64,000 nt of DNA from Yersinia ruckeri ATCC 29473 (GCF_000754815.1 NZ_KN150747.1:1643908-1707907), one strand, 5' to 3'; shown: positions 1-9,955, numbered from the stretch's first letter. Numbers and translations are program-made. Notes: generated by a model from the sequence alone, not told the origin.

Positions 1-1077
1 ACCATCCGATTCAGTAGTGAATGCCATGGTATTTTCTGTGAGCGGCATGACGCCGACGGCAAATAACTCAGCAGCATTTAATAATTCACGAATATTGCCT
101 GGCCACGGGCGGCGACATAGGCTTTTGACAAAGGCTTCAGTCAATTGCGGCTGTTGGCGATTCAGGCGGTTACAGGCATTTTCCAGATAATGACGGAATA
201 ATACTTCAATGTCGCCGGGGCGTTTGGCCAGCGGCAGACACTCGATCTGGCTCAAGGAAAAGCGGTAATACAGTTCAGGAACCAGTAATTGTTGCGCGGC
301 CAGCTGTGTTGGTAGTGATTGGCTGAGAGCAATCAACCGGAACTGGCACTCTTCTGGGTTTTGCCGGTGTGCCAGCGTGCGCTGCTGTTGGCTATTAAGT
401 TGTTCGATATTTTTAATGACCAGCGTGCCGCACTGAACCTGGTTTATTCCGCGATCCAGATCAAAATTTTTGTCACTACTGGGATCGAGGATCACCAACG
501 GCTTATCCCGGCGTGGACTCAGTTGGTGCAAATAACGAGCAGCCAGAGAGCGACCCGTTCCCAGCTCGCCATAGAAAAATACCGGCACATTGACATCTGC
601 CAGCATCTGTAACCGTTCACGTAGCTGCCGCACCCAACCGCTGTTTCCCAGTAAATGTTCGCTAAGTTGTTCCCGCTGCCAATGACGCCGGATAATCAGG
701 GCTTTTCTGTCGGCCAATGCTTGTTGAACACATTGCAGCAATTTTTCTGGATTAACCGGTTTTTCCAGAAAATCGTAGGCGCCTTTTTTCACGGCTTCAA
801 CCGCCATCGGCACATCGCCGTGGCCGGAGATCAGTAAGACAGGTAAATGACGATCCCTGGCTAGCAAGATTTCCAGCAAGGCCATACCCGACAGATTCGG
901 CATGCAAACATCGCTGATAACCATGCCTTGCCAATCGGTGGTTATCAATTCAGCAGCGGCTTGTGGTGAGTTGTAGGGAACCACCTGATAGCCTTCCTGC
1001 GTGAGAATTTGGCAATAGGCTTCCAGCACATCGATATCATCATCGATCAATAAAATTTGCTGCTCATTGGTTAGCAT
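1..1077 (-). CDS. pgtA: Phosphoglycerate transport response regulator PgtA (partial)
   Basis: NtrC-type response regulator of the phosphoglycerate uptake system; its C-terminal end lies outside the window. Residues 1 to about 120 form a receiver domain with acidic pocket IDDD, the likely phospho-acceptor Asp56 (VISDVCMP) and the conserved Lys of LEKPV. The central part is AAA+-like but degenerate: the P-loop reads GELGTGRS with Arg in place of Lys, only about 36 residues separate it from the Walker B position, no GAFTGA motif is present, and Walker B reads TLVIKNIEQL without acidic residues. It starts 14 bases inside the end of pgtB, so the two are translationally linked. In Salmonella this family works with PgtB and PgtC to induce pgtP. 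Confidence 0.9.
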   Translation of the reverse strand, partial: MLTNEQQILLIDDDIDVLEAYCQILTQEGYQVVPYNSPQAAAELITTDWQGMVISDVCMPNLSGMALLEILLARDRHLPVLLISGHGDVPMAVEAVKKGAYDFLEKPVNPEKLLQCVQQALADRKALIIRRHWQREQLSEHLLGNSGWVRQLRERLQMLADVNVPVFFYGELGTGRSLAARYLHQLSPRRDKPLVILDPSSDKNFDLDRGINQVQCGTLVIKNIEQLNSQQQRTLAHRQNPEECQFRLIALSQSLPTQLAAQQLLVPELYYRFSLSQIECLPLAKRPGDIEVLFRHYLENACNRLNRQQPQLTEAFVKSLCRRPWPGNIRELLNAAELFAVGVMPLTENTMAFTTESDG

Positions 1078-3049
1078 GGTTAACACTCCTGAATTGCAAT
1101 ATCACCATTCCGTGGCGGTTTAATGTAGATGCGATCCGCAATTCTCCTCCGCACTGTTCCATAATTGACTGACTTATAGAGAGACCGATTCCCAAACCGA
1201 CACTTTTACTCGTGGTAAAGGGTTTCAGCAGGCGATCGGCCAACGCCAACGGCCAACCTTGCCCGTTATCACTCAGAATAAGTGAAAAGTTGTTGGTTTG
1301 TTGTTCGGTGGTAATTTCAATCACCGGCGGCTTTAGTGTGCAGGCTTCCAACGCATTAGTCAGCAGATTGACCAATACCTGCTGGATGCGGATATCATCG
1401 CCATATACCAACGGCAGATTTTCTGGTTTCCGGATCTGGGCATGCAGTGGGCGATGGCGTAGAGCCAGTAAATCCCAGGCGGCATCCAGGCTGGCGTTCA
1501 GGTCGATAGGTTGTCGCTGCTGGTCGGCATCGCTACGGCGGGAGAATTGACGTAGTTGTTTGATAATATTCACAATACGTAGAATCAAACCGCGCATTTT
1601 ATCCAGGTTGGTTTCCAATTGATGGTGATCACCATTTTTCAGCGCCTTTTCGCTGCTGAATAAATACAGCGACATCGCGTTGAGCGGCTGATTCACCTCG
1701 TGGGCAAGGGTGGTCATGGTTTGCCCCACCACGGCCAATTTAGCCGCCTGAATCAGCTCATCCTGCGCCGTGCGTAAATCATTTTCGATCGAGCGCCTTT
1801 CGTCAATCTCCTGTTTAAGCTGGTTCTTTTGTTGATTAATCTGGCTGATGGTACGGCGCAACAGCTCGGCAATACGGCCTAACTCGTCACCGCCATACAC
1901 GGGAATAGTGGTATTCAATTCGCCACAGCCTAGGCGAGCCACCGATTGATTGAGCAGAGTAAAGCGTTTAATCAGGCGTGAGCGAATGTAAAAATGGTTG
2001 AGGATAAAGGCAAACAGCAGAGCCAGTAAGGTTGCCACGATAATCAATAACCCACTGATACTCATGATATCGCCAAGACGTTGATTAAAGGTTTGTAATT
2101 GCTGATGGCTACTGCCTAATTGGTTTTCAATTTGGCTGCGGAAACGGCTCAGGGTTTGCTCTTTCGCACTCAGGGTTTGCTCTAGCAGAGTCAGCGCTTC
2201 AGCGCGTTCTTGCATAATTGCCGGCATTTTTTGTTCCGCAATACCCAAGTTAAGCAGTTCATCTATGGTTTGGCGCAACGTGATGGTACTGGGATGCCTA
2301 GCTAGCGACTGCATATTGGATTCGGCGGTTTGCTTTAGATAGCGTAGATAACTGATATGGTTATTCAGATTATCAATATTAGGGTTGGCCAATTGTTCCC
2401 GCAAATCATCGACAACCTGTGTTTCAATGTGTGCAAGGGCGTATACCAATTGCAGTTCATCTTGCACATTGCGCAGCGTTGTCTGTAACTGGCGGTTCTT
2501 ATCCTGGCTATTTTTTTGCGTTAGTTGGTCGATTAACGACCCCTGTTGCCAACTAATATCCTGTGAAAGTGAGGTGAGTTCGTTATTAAAATCATCATGT
2601 AACCAGTTAATACGCGCGATAATCTCGGTAACTTTCTCTTTAGCGAGAAAGTTACTATAAAGTGCGCCGTCCAGCCGTGAAAGCAATTCCCGACTTCTGG
2701 CCAGTGTCGCGGCCAACTGGCGCTGATTATCTGATGTCAGCCGCTGGCTGGCTGCTCCGATAGTATCAAGGCGATGGGCAATCTGATCCCGCATTTGAAT
2801 TCGTGCTGTGGTATTGGGCGCGTGTTGGAATTCATTCAATTCTTGAATCAGTGCATTCAGATTTTCCTCCAGTTGGAAGGAAGCCTGAATTTTTGGAAAG
2901 TAATCATCCAGCGCATAGCGAATTTGCTGGCTCTGGACATGCCATGAATACAGACTAACGGCGCTGACAAATAAGGTCAAAATTGCGCCAAAGGCGAAGG
3001 CCCAGCGTAAAATCGAGCTGATAGTGATGCGATAAAACAGTGGGTTCAT
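1064..3049 (-). CDS. pgtB: Phosphoglycerate transport sensor kinase PgtB
   Basis: Inner-membrane histidine kinase, 661 residues. Membrane segments lie at about 11-34 and 328-350 and flank a long, glutamine-rich, helical periplasmic sensor region. A HAMP-like linker and coiled coil follow, then the H-box LAHEVNQPLNA with phospho-acceptor His450. The N-box is at about 556-569, and the G boxes are DNGQGW (about 594) and GLGIGLSI (about 618). It overlaps pgtC by four bases (ATGA) and pgtA by 14 bases, a tight operon. By family knowledge it passes the phosphoglycerate signal to PgtA, probably together with the PgtC binding protein. Confidence 0.93.
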   Translation of the reverse strand: MNPLFYRITISSILRWAFAFGAILTLFVSAVSLYSWHVQSQQIRYALDDYFPKIQASFQLEENLNALIQELNEFQHAPNTTARIQMRDQIAHRLDTIGAASQRLTSDNQRQLAATLARSRELLSRLDGALYSNFLAKEKVTEIIARINWLHDDFNNELTSLSQDISWQQGSLIDQLTQKNSQDKNRQLQTTLRNVQDELQLVYALAHIETQVVDDLREQLANPNIDNLNNHISYLRYLKQTAESNMQSLARHPSTITLRQTIDELLNLGIAEQKMPAIMQERAEALTLLEQTLSAKEQTLSRFRSQIENQLGSSHQQLQTFNQRLGDIMSISGLLIIVATLLALLFAFILNHFYIRSRLIKRFTLLNQSVARLGCGELNTTIPVYGGDELGRIAELLRRTISQINQQKNQLKQEIDERRSIENDLRTAQDELIQAAKLAVVGQTMTTLAHEVNQPLNAMSLYLFSSEKALKNGDHHQLETNLDKMRGLILRIVNIIKQLRQFSRRSDADQQRQPIDLNASLDAAWDLLALRHRPLHAQIRKPENLPLVYGDDIRIQQVLVNLLTNALEACTLKPPVIEITTEQQTNNFSLILSDNGQGWPLALADRLLKPFTTSKSVGLGIGLSISQSIMEQCGGELRIASTLNRHGMVILQFRSVNHANQ

Positions 3050-4287
3050 TTCAGCGATTCCAACTGCTGGATTGCCAGATGCTGCTGTTTTTGGAAAAAC
3101 TGCTGCCAGAGCATCAATTCAGATTCCGTTGTGTTATCGGCAGGCTGGTTAAAGCGTTGCAGATAATCAGCATCAACTGCCTGCTGTGGACTCACGGGAA
3201 CGGCGGTCAGTAAGGCGCGAATTTCAGGCAATGGCCGCTTTAAACGAGCTTCAGCACTGTGCAGGGCTTTCCATGCGTCCTGCAACTGATGCAAGCGGAA
3301 GGTGATTGCCGTATCAAACAACTGCTGCACCAAGCGTTGGCGTTGTAAAATTTGACGGTAATCTAACGGAGTTTGTTGCAATAAACGCTGCTGTTGTTTT
3401 GCTCTGGGATCGGTTACGGGTAATGGCGTGACTGGATATTTCCCGGTGTCGGTGTCCGAAACGGCTTTTTGGCCGTTATCACTAAGTAGAAAATTGATAA
3501 ATCGGGCGGCATCAGTTTGATGTGACCTATTGTTAGTCATCGCAATAAAGGTGGGTGATGCGCCGCTTTCAGGGAAGTAGCTGAAGGTTAGCTGTGGATC
3601 TTTCAGTAGCAGAGTCGCGTAGTTATCAATAATCGGCCCTGCGATACCCAGACCGGTTTTAATTTTATTGGATACGCCAAAGCTGCGGGACGAGATCGTG
3701 GCCAGATTGCCAGAAATTTCCAGTAAGGTTTCCCAGCCTTGTTGCCAGCCTCGTTGCTGCAATAATGTTTCTATCATCAAATGGTTGGTATCAGAACGGG
3801 AAGGGCTGCTCATCAAAATCATCCCCTGATAACGAGCATCTTTTAGCCCATCCCATGTGACTGGTGTGGGTAGGTGCTTTTCCTTTAAGCGCGCACTGTT
3901 GGCCAAAATACCATAACCCGAAATAGCGACTGCCGCCGTTGAACTGCGAAGTGACTCAGGTACTCGCTGCTGGCTGTGCATCGTTAGTGGCGGCAACATA
4001 GCCAGGCGCTGGTGATCCTGTAAATGCTGCATCAACATTGGGGATGAGGTCAGCACCAAATCAATGTTATCCCCCATTGGTGTGCTCAATAAACGCTCAA
4101 GAGAGGAACTGGTGCGATTCAACGTGCGAATAGGAACTGCCTGCGGCTGCTTATGCCACTCGGTAATGATATGTGCCGTTGCTTCAGGGGAGAATGTGGT
4201 GGCAATAACCAATTCATTGCTCAGCGCTAGCGGGGGAAATCCAGTATAGAGAATTACACTCAATAAGATATTACGCAGTGTCATCAT
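3046..4287 (-). CDS. pgtC: Phosphoglycerate transport regulatory binding protein PgtC
   Basis: Periplasmic protein of the extracellular solute-binding fold, here used in signalling. An N-terminal signal peptide (MMTLRNILLSVILYTGF onwards, likely cleaved after LALS) leads into NELVIATTFSPEA, the typical first strand of an iron/2-aminoethylphosphonate-type binding protein. I chose the ATG at 4287 because GGGGA stands ten bases before it; the frame also extends upstream to a TTG at 4326 without such a site. It is first in the minus-strand pgtC-pgtB-pgtA operon and divergent from pgtP. In Salmonella PgtC is needed with PgtB for induction of the transporter. Confidence 0.88.
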   Translation of the reverse strand: MMTLRNILLSVILYTGFPPLALSNELVIATTFSPEATAHIITEWHKQPQAVPIRTLNRTSSSLERLLSTPMGDNIDLVLTSSPMLMQHLQDHQRLAMLPPLTMHSQQRVPESLRSSTAAVAISGYGILANSARLKEKHLPTPVTWDGLKDARYQGMILMSSPSRSDTNHLMIETLLQQRGWQQGWETLLEISGNLATISSRSFGVSNKIKTGLGIAGPIIDNYATLLLKDPQLTFSYFPESGASPTFIAMTNNRSHQTDAARFINFLLSDNGQKAVSDTDTGKYPVTPLPVTDPRAKQQQRLLQQTPLDYRQILQRQRLVQQLFDTAITFRLHQLQDAWKALHSAEARLKRPLPEIRALLTAVPVSPQQAVDADYLQRFNQPADNTTESELMLWQQFFQKQQHLAIQQLESLK

Positions 4288-4685
4288 GTATTTTTCATCC
4301 CCAGACTGATATGTGACTGATGTCAAATAAATAACAAATAAAACGAATTCTTTTTGGCCTGTTGATTGTTCTTATTTGTCCCATTTTTATATTTTTCAGG
4401 CCAGAAAAATAAATATAACTAAAAATGAGTTAATTCTGACTCATAAATTATGGCTCATTGTGTCAATGATGGAACATATTGGTACGGTTGCGCCAAACTG
4501 TCAGCCGAGGCATGCTTGACGGGTAACATCATGACGCAGTGGTACTGGGCTTATCAACCGCTTTATGTCATAGAACCGTTTAAATTATTCAGACAATGAT
4601 CTGGGATAACAGATTTATTGGCGTCGATGCCAGGGATATCTATTTCTCAAAATAATATTTTAATAATAATTCTTAAAGGTGAACT
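4288..4685. promoter_or_regulatory. Divergent pgtC / pgtP control region
   Basis: About 400 bases without a gene between the divergent pgtC and pgtP starts. It is AT-rich on the pgtC side and should hold the promoters of both transcripts and the PgtA target. I see no sigma-54 -24/-12 element, which fits the degenerate AAA+ domain of PgtA. A ribosome binding site (AAAGGTG) precedes pgtP. Confidence 0.5.
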
Positions 4686-6068
4686 ATGCTCGCATTTATG
4701 AAACCTAAGATAGCAACCCATAAAGTTCCCGACGATAAAGTCATGGCAACATATAATCGTTATCGGGTTCAGGCGTTGTTCAGTATATTTATTGGTTACC
4801 TTTCCTACTATATTGTCAGAAATAACTTCACACTTTCTACACCGTATTTAAAAGAGCAATTACACTTGAGTGCCACAGAAATTGGCATGCTAAGTAGCTG
4901 TATGCTGATCGCCTATGGAATCAGTAAAGGCATCATGAGTAGCCTGGCGGATAAAGCCAACCCAAAAATTTATATGGCGATGGGCTTGCTGCTATGTGCT
5001 TTGGTCAACGTTGGCCTCGGGTTCAGCGGCGCATTTTGGTTGTTCGCCGTCTTAGTCATTTTTAACGGTTTATTCCAGGGAATGGGAGTTGGGCCTTCGT
5101 TTATTACCATCGCCAACTGGTTCCCTCGTCGTGAGCGTGGCCGCGTCGGTGCCATCTGGAATATTTCTCATAATGTAGGCGGCGGCGTTGTTGCTCCGAT
5201 CGTGGGGGGCGCATTAGCCATCTTGGGTAGTGAACACTGGCAAACGGCCAGCTATATTGTGCCAGCCATTGTTGCGGTGGTCTTGGGCTCACTGGTATTA
5301 CTGCTGGGTAAGGGATCGCCGGTTAGCGAGGGCTTACCTCCATTACCGGAAATCATGCCAGAAGATTTGGTGGTAGAGCCGGTGGCCGCCGGGCAGAAAG
5401 CGCCAGAAAATATGTCAGCATTCCAGATTTTCTGTACCTATGTATTGAAAAACAAACATGCCTGGTATGTCTCTTTTGTTGATGTATTTGTCTACATGGT
5501 TCGCTTTGGTATGATCAGTTGGTTGCCAATTTACCTACTGACGGAAAAACACTTCACTAAAGGTGAAATGAGTGTGGCTTTCCTGTTCTTTGAATGGGCG
5601 GCAATCCCCTCTACTTTATTGGCTGGCTGGTTATCGGATAAGTTTTTCCGTGGTCGCCGGATGCCGTTGGCGATGATCTGTATGGTGATGATCTTCATCT
5701 GTCTGATCGGTTACTGGCAATGTGATTCTCTGTTGATGGTGACGTTCTTTGCGGCAATTGTCGGGTGTTTGATTTATGTACCGCAGTTCTTGGCATCAGT
5801 GCAAACCATGGAAATCGTACCGAGCTTTGCTGTTGGTTCAGCCGTTGGTCTACGCGGTTTTATGAGCTACATATTGGGTGCGAGCCTGGGAACCAGCCTA
5901 TTTGGCGTGATGGTTGATCGGGTCGGTTGGCACGGTGGTTTTTACCTGCTGATGGGCGGTATCGTCTGCTGTATTATTTTCTGCTACTTATCCCATCGCG
6001 GCGTACTGGAACTGGAGCGTGAGCGCAAAGGCCAGCAGGCGCGTTTGGCGGAAGAGGCTCTGGCCTAA
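4686..6068 (+). CDS. pgtP: Phosphoglycerate:phosphate antiporter PgtP
   Basis: Twelve-helix major facilitator protein of the organophosphate:phosphate antiporter family (UhpT, GlpT, UhpC), 460 residues. Family signatures seen are YYIVRNNFTLSTPYLKEQL in the first helices, the GMGVGPSFITIANWFPRRER stretch typical of this family, and SVAFLFFEWAAIPSTLLAGW in the second half. It should import 2- and 3-phosphoglycerate and phosphoenolpyruvate in exchange for phosphate. It is transcribed away from its regulators pgtCBA. Length and sequence match Salmonella PgtP closely. UhpC/UhpT are the alternatives, but the adjacent pgtABC genes settle the call. Confidence 0.95.
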   Translation: MLAFMKPKIATHKVPDDKVMATYNRYRVQALFSIFIGYLSYYIVRNNFTLSTPYLKEQLHLSATEIGMLSSCMLIAYGISKGIMSSLADKANPKIYMAMGLLLCALVNVGLGFSGAFWLFAVLVIFNGLFQGMGVGPSFITIANWFPRRERGRVGAIWNISHNVGGGVVAPIVGGALAILGSEHWQTASYIVPAIVAVVLGSLVLLLGKGSPVSEGLPPLPEIMPEDLVVEPVAAGQKAPENMSAFQIFCTYVLKNKHAWYVSFVDVFVYMVRFGMISWLPIYLLTEKHFTKGEMSVAFLFFEWAAIPSTLLAGWLSDKFFRGRRMPLAMICMVMIFICLIGYWQCDSLLMVTFFAAIVGCLIYVPQFLASVQTMEIVPSFAVGSAVGLRGFMSYILGASLGTSLFGVMVDRVGWHGGFYLLMGGIVCCIIFCYLSHRGVLELERERKGQQARLAEEALA

Positions 6069-6078
6069 CGGAATTTTG

Positions 6079-6104
6079 GCAGCCGTTCAGAATTGAGCGG
6101 CTGC
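6079..6104. terminator. Hairpin between convergent pgtP and yajL
   Basis: Inverted repeat GCAGCCG / CGGCTGC with a 12-base loop in the 44-base gap between two convergent genes. Neither side has a long T run, so it may be a weak bidirectional terminator. Confidence 0.45.
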
Positions 6105-6112
6105 GATCTCAA

Positions 6113-6703
6113 TCAATTTCGATAGTTAAATATGCCCGGCGGCAGAATGAGTTGGCGGGCAACTTCTTCAGCTTTCTCTCTTCCTAGTAACAGGAAAATA
6201 ATTTTCAATGCAAAATCAATGGATGTCGCTGGTCCCTGACTGGTCAACAGATTAACCCGCCGGTCGTAAACCACTCGCTGATCCATCCATTTATTCGCAG
6301 AAATTTTCTCTTTCAACCCAGGGAAACCAGTCATATTTCCTATTGGAAATAAATTATGGTGTTCCAGAACCAACGCGGGCGCGGCACAGATTGCCGCAAC
6401 CAAATAGCCTTCATTATGAGTTCGCCGTATTTTCTCTACCAATAACGGGCTATCGCGGAAGCACTCGGCACCTTTGATGCCTCCGGGTAACACGACTACC
6501 TCAAATTGTTGATCGACAATATCGACTAATCGGGCATCAGCTAATAGCTTTACACCACGCGAGCAAGTAATTACTAACTCCCCATTGCTGGCTACGCTTG
6601 CGGTAGTGACTTTAATGCCGCCGCGAACCAGCACATCAATAGTGGTGACCGCTTCGGTTTCTTCACTCCCAGGAGCCAGGCAGACCAGAGCCGATACGCT
6701 CAT
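6113..6703 (-). CDS. yajL: DJ-1/PfpI family protein YajL
   Basis: DJ-1 superfamily protein, 196 residues from the chosen start. It shows the nucleophile-elbow cysteine in AAICAAP and the conserved early Glu in [11 protein letters not shown]. coli YajL protects thiol proteins and has chaperone or deglycase-like activity reported. The ATG at 6703 is preferred over that at 6709: the AAAGGA element is 8 bases before 6703 but only 2 before 6709, and E. coli YajL begins at the equivalent of 6703. It overlaps the end of panE by 41 bases, an unusually long same-strand overlap. Confidence 0.93.
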   Translation of the reverse strand: MSVSALVCLAPGSEETEAVTTIDVLVRGGIKVTTASVASNGELVITCSRGVKLLADARLVDIVDQQFEVVVLPGGIKGAECFRDSPLLVEKIRRTHNEGYLVAAICAAPALVLEHHNLFPIGNMTGFPGLKEKISANKWMDQRVVYDRRVNLLTSQGPATSIDFALKIIFLLLGREKAEEVARQLILPPGIFNYRN

Positions 6704-7577
6704 ACTCATTTTCCTTTCGTTTAATAAAATGATACAGACGAGTATTGGCAGGTAACGTCATTCCATGATTGCGTGCCCGCTGCAATAAATAGCCAGTAAT
6801 ATAATCAATTTCGGTATGGCGTTGGTTACGCAGGTCTTGCAGCATCGAAGAGGTATTATCCGCGGTGCTTTGGATCACTTCATACACATAATCGAGCAGG
6901 CTGCTGGCTGAAGTGTGGAAGCCTTCCATTTCCATCACACTGGCAATTTCGGCACACAACACACGGATTTGCTCTGGATAGCGCTGTAAGTCGCAGTTAC
7001 GGCACTCGTACCATCCGGTAAGCGGATTAATAACGCAGTTGACTGCCAGTTTGTGCCAACAGGAGGATGCAATATCATTGTGCCAGGCCACATCTGGCAA
7101 GGCGTGATGAAGTGTATCGGCCAAATAACTGACATCGTTGCTTTGTGCCAATGCGGGGCCAATATGCGTAATACCGCTGGCGACATGCACAATGGTATTG
7201 CCATCACGCCGTGCGGCGTGAGTGGTGACCCCGTGCAGGAATATGTGCCCCTCACGGGGTAATTCTTCCTGAGTTCCCATGCCGTTATGGAGTAGTAAAA
7301 CCGTGCAATCAGGGTTAAGTTTTGGCAGCAGAGAACTGACGGCGCTGGATACTTGCCAGGCTTTCAGACACACCAGCAATAATTCACTTTGTGCTAAATG
7401 CTGTGGATCATTGGTCGGCAAATTTTGGTTGAATTCATCACCTTCCAACGTAATCAGGTTGACAGAGCAGTAGGGTTGGGGCACTCGTAGCCAACCCTGC
7501 ACATCATGGCCCTGTTGATAAAGGGCAGATAACCAAAGTTGTCCCAGCGCTCCGCAACCAAGTACTGTGATTTTCAT
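6663..7577 (-). CDS. panE: 2-dehydropantoate 2-reductase PanE
   Basis: NADPH-dependent ketopantoate reductase of pantothenate/coenzyme A synthesis; 304 residues, family-typical length. A Rossmann motif is at the extreme N-terminus ([11 protein letters not shown]). The conserved [13 protein letters not shown] helix with the catalytic Lys lies in the middle, and the C-terminal helical domain follows. AGGGAG precedes the ATG by a good distance. It is first of the panE-yajL pair, the same order as in E. coli. Confidence 0.95.
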   Translation of the reverse strand: MKITVLGCGALGQLWLSALYQQGHDVQGWLRVPQPYCSVNLITLEGDEFNQNLPTNDPQHLAQSELLLVCLKAWQVSSAVSSLLPKLNPDCTVLLLHNGMGTQEELPREGHIFLHGVTTHAARRDGNTIVHVASGITHIGPALAQSNDVSYLADTLHHALPDVAWHNDIASSCWHKLAVNCVINPLTGWYECRNCDLQRYPEQIRVLCAEIASVMEMEGFHTSASSLLDYVYEVIQSTADNTSSMLQDLRNQRHTEIDYITGYLLQRARNHGMTLPANTRLYHFIKRKENEYERIGSGLPGSWE

Positions 7578-7773
7578 GAATGACTCCCTTGGTAAAAACG
7601 GAAAAAGCGCAAAATTATTCTAAGTGTTATGCTTCGATTATAGACTTTTTCTTCATTAAACGCTGAGTTAGCACTATTTCTCGCCTGTCATGGGCAGGAT
7701 GAGTGGCTCAGTTTTGTCTATGGCGATAAAACGAGTATTATGCTCGCCATTCATCTTATCAGGAGGAGGGAAT

Positions 7774-8265
7774 ATGCCATCTTTCGACATCGTTTCTGAA
7801 ATTGATATGCAGGAAGTGCGTAACGCAGTTGAAAACGCCACGCGCGACCTGGCAAACCGTTGGGATTTTCGTAACGTTCCGGCGAGTTTCGAATTAAATG
7901 AAAAAAATGAAAGTATTAAGGTTGTCAGCGAATCTGATTTTCAGGTTGAGCAATTACTCGATATTCTGCGCGCTCAACTGAGCAAACGTGGTATTGAAGG
8001 GGCAGCGTTGGAAATCCCGGCAGAAATGGACCGCAGTGGTAAAACTTACAGTGTGGAAGCCAAACTGAAACAAGGGATTGAAAGTGTTCAGGCTAAGAAA
8101 TTGGTCAAATTGATCAAAGACAGCAAACTGAAGGTTCAGGCTCAGATCCAGGGTGAGCAAGTTCGTGTAACCGGTAAAGCCCGTGACGATCTACAAAGCG
8201 TTATGACATTGATTCGTGGCGCCGATCTGGGGCAGCCGTTCCAGTTCAATAACTTCCGCGACTAA
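7774..8265 (+). CDS. yajQ: Nucleotide-binding protein YajQ
   Basis: UPF0234/YajQ family protein of 163 residues with two ferredoxin-like halves. E. coli YajQ binds nucleotides, and homologues in plant pathogens bind cyclic di-GMP. The start MPSFDIVSE at 7774 is preceded by a strong AGGAGGG site and matches the family N-terminus; the frame stays open upstream to 7690 but without support. Conserved features include [22 protein letters not shown] and the C-terminal [11 protein letters not shown]. It is divergent from panE and followed by a strong terminator. Confidence 0.94.
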   Translation: MPSFDIVSEIDMQEVRNAVENATRDLANRWDFRNVPASFELNEKNESIKVVSESDFQVEQLLDILRAQLSKRGIEGAALEIPAEMDRSGKTYSVEAKLKQGIESVQAKKLVKLIKDSKLKVQAQIQGEQVRVTGKARDDLQSVMTLIRGADLGQPFQFNNFRD

Positions 8266-8275
8266 GTCAACCAGC

Positions 8276-8317
8276 AAAGAGGAACAGCAACCCCATACCG
8301 GTGTGTTCCTCTTTTTT
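8276..8317. terminator. Bidirectional terminator between yajQ and yajR
   Basis: Perfect 11-base stem AAAGAGGAACA / TGTTCCTCTTT with a 17-base loop followed by TTT; the complement also has a short T run. It separates convergent yajQ and yajR. Confidence 0.85.
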
Positions 8318-8326
8318 ATTCGCCAA

Positions 8327-9691
8327 TTAGACCGCGTTAACCAACTGTTCCAATTGATTGCGGTTAGTCTGTTTGGTATCAACCTTCACATAGGCACTAC
8401 GCTCTGCCGCGACGACAATGGCTTCAGTGACCCCAGGTTGCGCTTTGATGCGATCTTCCAGTGCCGCGTCTTTTACCGCCAATTCGGACAAAGTAATACG
8501 TAAACTACTGACATAAGGCGGCTCCTGCATCGTTATGCTGACGGTAAACCACATCAACGCAATCAATGCGCCGGCAATAAAGACCATATCTGCGCCCTCT
8601 AAACCGAATAACCAACCGCCTAAACTACCGCCGATAGCGACACCAATAAACTGGCTGGTGGAGTAAATTCCCATCGCCGTACCTTTATAACCGGCAGGGG
8701 ATTCCTTACTAATCAATGAAGGCAGAATCGCTTCCATTACATTGAATGCAATAAAGAAAATTTGAATGCCAGCAATAATTCCCCATAGATGTTCCCCCGA
8801 TGCCCATAGCACCAGTTCGGCAATCAACAATACAAAGACACAGCCGATAAACACCTGTTTCATTTGCCGTTTTACTTCTGCATAAATAATAAAGGGAACC
8901 ACAGCCATAAAGGAAACCAACATAGTTACCAGATACACTTTCCAGTGTTGCTCAGGCTGCAAACCCGCTTTAGCCATCGCCTGAGGCAGAACGACAAAAC
9001 TCGACATCAGCAAAATATGCAGGCACATAATGCCAAAGTTGAGCTTCAGCAAGCGGCTATTTTTCAACACCTTGTTGACGCTGCCTTTGACAATACTGGA
9101 TTCTCGGTTAAGCACATGAGTATCAGTCGATGGCACTACCGCCAAGGTGATGACGATGCCAAGCAGTGCCAAGACGGCAATGGCCCAAAATAAGGCACTT
9201 AGGCCAAAAGCGTGAGTCACAATCGGCCCGAGTACCATCGCAATAGCGAAGGTAATACCGAAGCTTACACCAATAAATGCCATCGCTTTAGTGCGGTTCT
9301 GTTCGCGGGTGAGATCGGAGAGTAAAGCCATTACTGCGGCGGCGATAGCGCCGGAGCCTTGTAAGGCTCTGCCGAGAATAATGCCCCAAATGGAATCACT
9401 TATGGCCGCGATGACGCTGCCTAATGCAAAGATCAGTAGACCCCCGACAATCAGTGGCTTACGGCCAATTCGGTCGGAAACCAGGCCAAAAGGAATCTGA
9501 AAAATAGCCTGAGCCAGACCATAAATACCGATAGCAATACCGATAAGTGCTTCACTGGCACCGGCCAGAGCCATCCCATAGGTGGTAATCACTGGCAACA
9601 CCATAAACATGCCGAGCATGCGCAGTGAAAATACCGTTCCCAGACCCCAGGTTGCCCTAAGTTCTAACGGTGTCATTTTATTATCGTTCAT
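8327..9691 (-). CDS. yajR: Major facilitator transporter YajR
   Basis: Twelve-helix inner-membrane MFS protein with the motif-A stretch LVSDRIGRKPLI between helices 2 and 3, as in proton-driven drug transporters. After the last helix the chain continues (about residues 385-454) into the small ferredoxin-like YAM domain characteristic of YajR (EPPYVSSLRITLSELAV... VKVDTKQTNR). Its physiological substrate is unknown. The ATG at 9691 fits the E. coli start and has GAGG five bases upstream; an in-frame GTG at 9697 is less likely. Gene order yajQ-yajR-cyo matches E. coli. Confidence 0.93.
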   Translation of the reverse strand: MNDNKMTPLELRATWGLGTVFSLRMLGMFMVLPVITTYGMALAGASEALIGIAIGIYGLAQAIFQIPFGLVSDRIGRKPLIVGGLLIFALGSVIAAISDSIWGIILGRALQGSGAIAAAVMALLSDLTREQNRTKAMAFIGVSFGITFAIAMVLGPIVTHAFGLSALFWAIAVLALLGIVITLAVVPSTDTHVLNRESSIVKGSVNKVLKNSRLLKLNFGIMCLHILLMSSFVVLPQAMAKAGLQPEQHWKVYLVTMLVSFMAVVPFIIYAEVKRQMKQVFIGCVFVLLIAELVLWASGEHLWGIIAGIQIFFIAFNVMEAILPSLISKESPAGYKGTAMGIYSTSQFIGVAIGGSLGGWLFGLEGADMVFIAGALIALMWFTVSITMQEPPYVSSLRITLSELAVKDAALEDRIKAQPGVTEAIVVAAERSAYVKVDTKQTNRNQLEQLVNAV

Positions 9692-9906
9692 TACCACCTC
9701 AAAAAAACCAATTGCACTATTGTAATGATGTTCGTGCCAACCGGTAAATCTATTGATGTTTAGAATGTATTACAGCCAGAGAAGGATTCTTTCAAAAAAA
9801 GACGTTATATCGGACCGCCGCCAGAGGTGCTTGAACGAAAGATCGGTATTAGCGGGAAAAACAGATATGAATAGATGAGTGAGATAGATAGGGTAGGAAA
9901 AATGAC

Positions 9907-9934
9907 GCGGCCAAGAGGAAATCCGTCTGGCCGC
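9907..9934 (-). terminator. Terminator of the cyo operon
   Basis: Stem GCGGCCA / TGGCCGC with a 14-base loop; on the minus strand it is followed by GTCATTTTTCC, a usable T run. It lies 22 bases beyond the cyoE stop. Confidence 0.7.
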
Positions 9935-9955
9935 AGTATAAATTTTTCGGTTTAC

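Noticed and set aside
4517-4545. GACGGGTAACATCATGACGC, looked at as a possible ERIC-like repeat end
   Set aside because: Only a short partial resemblance to ERIC ends and no matching partner end nearby.
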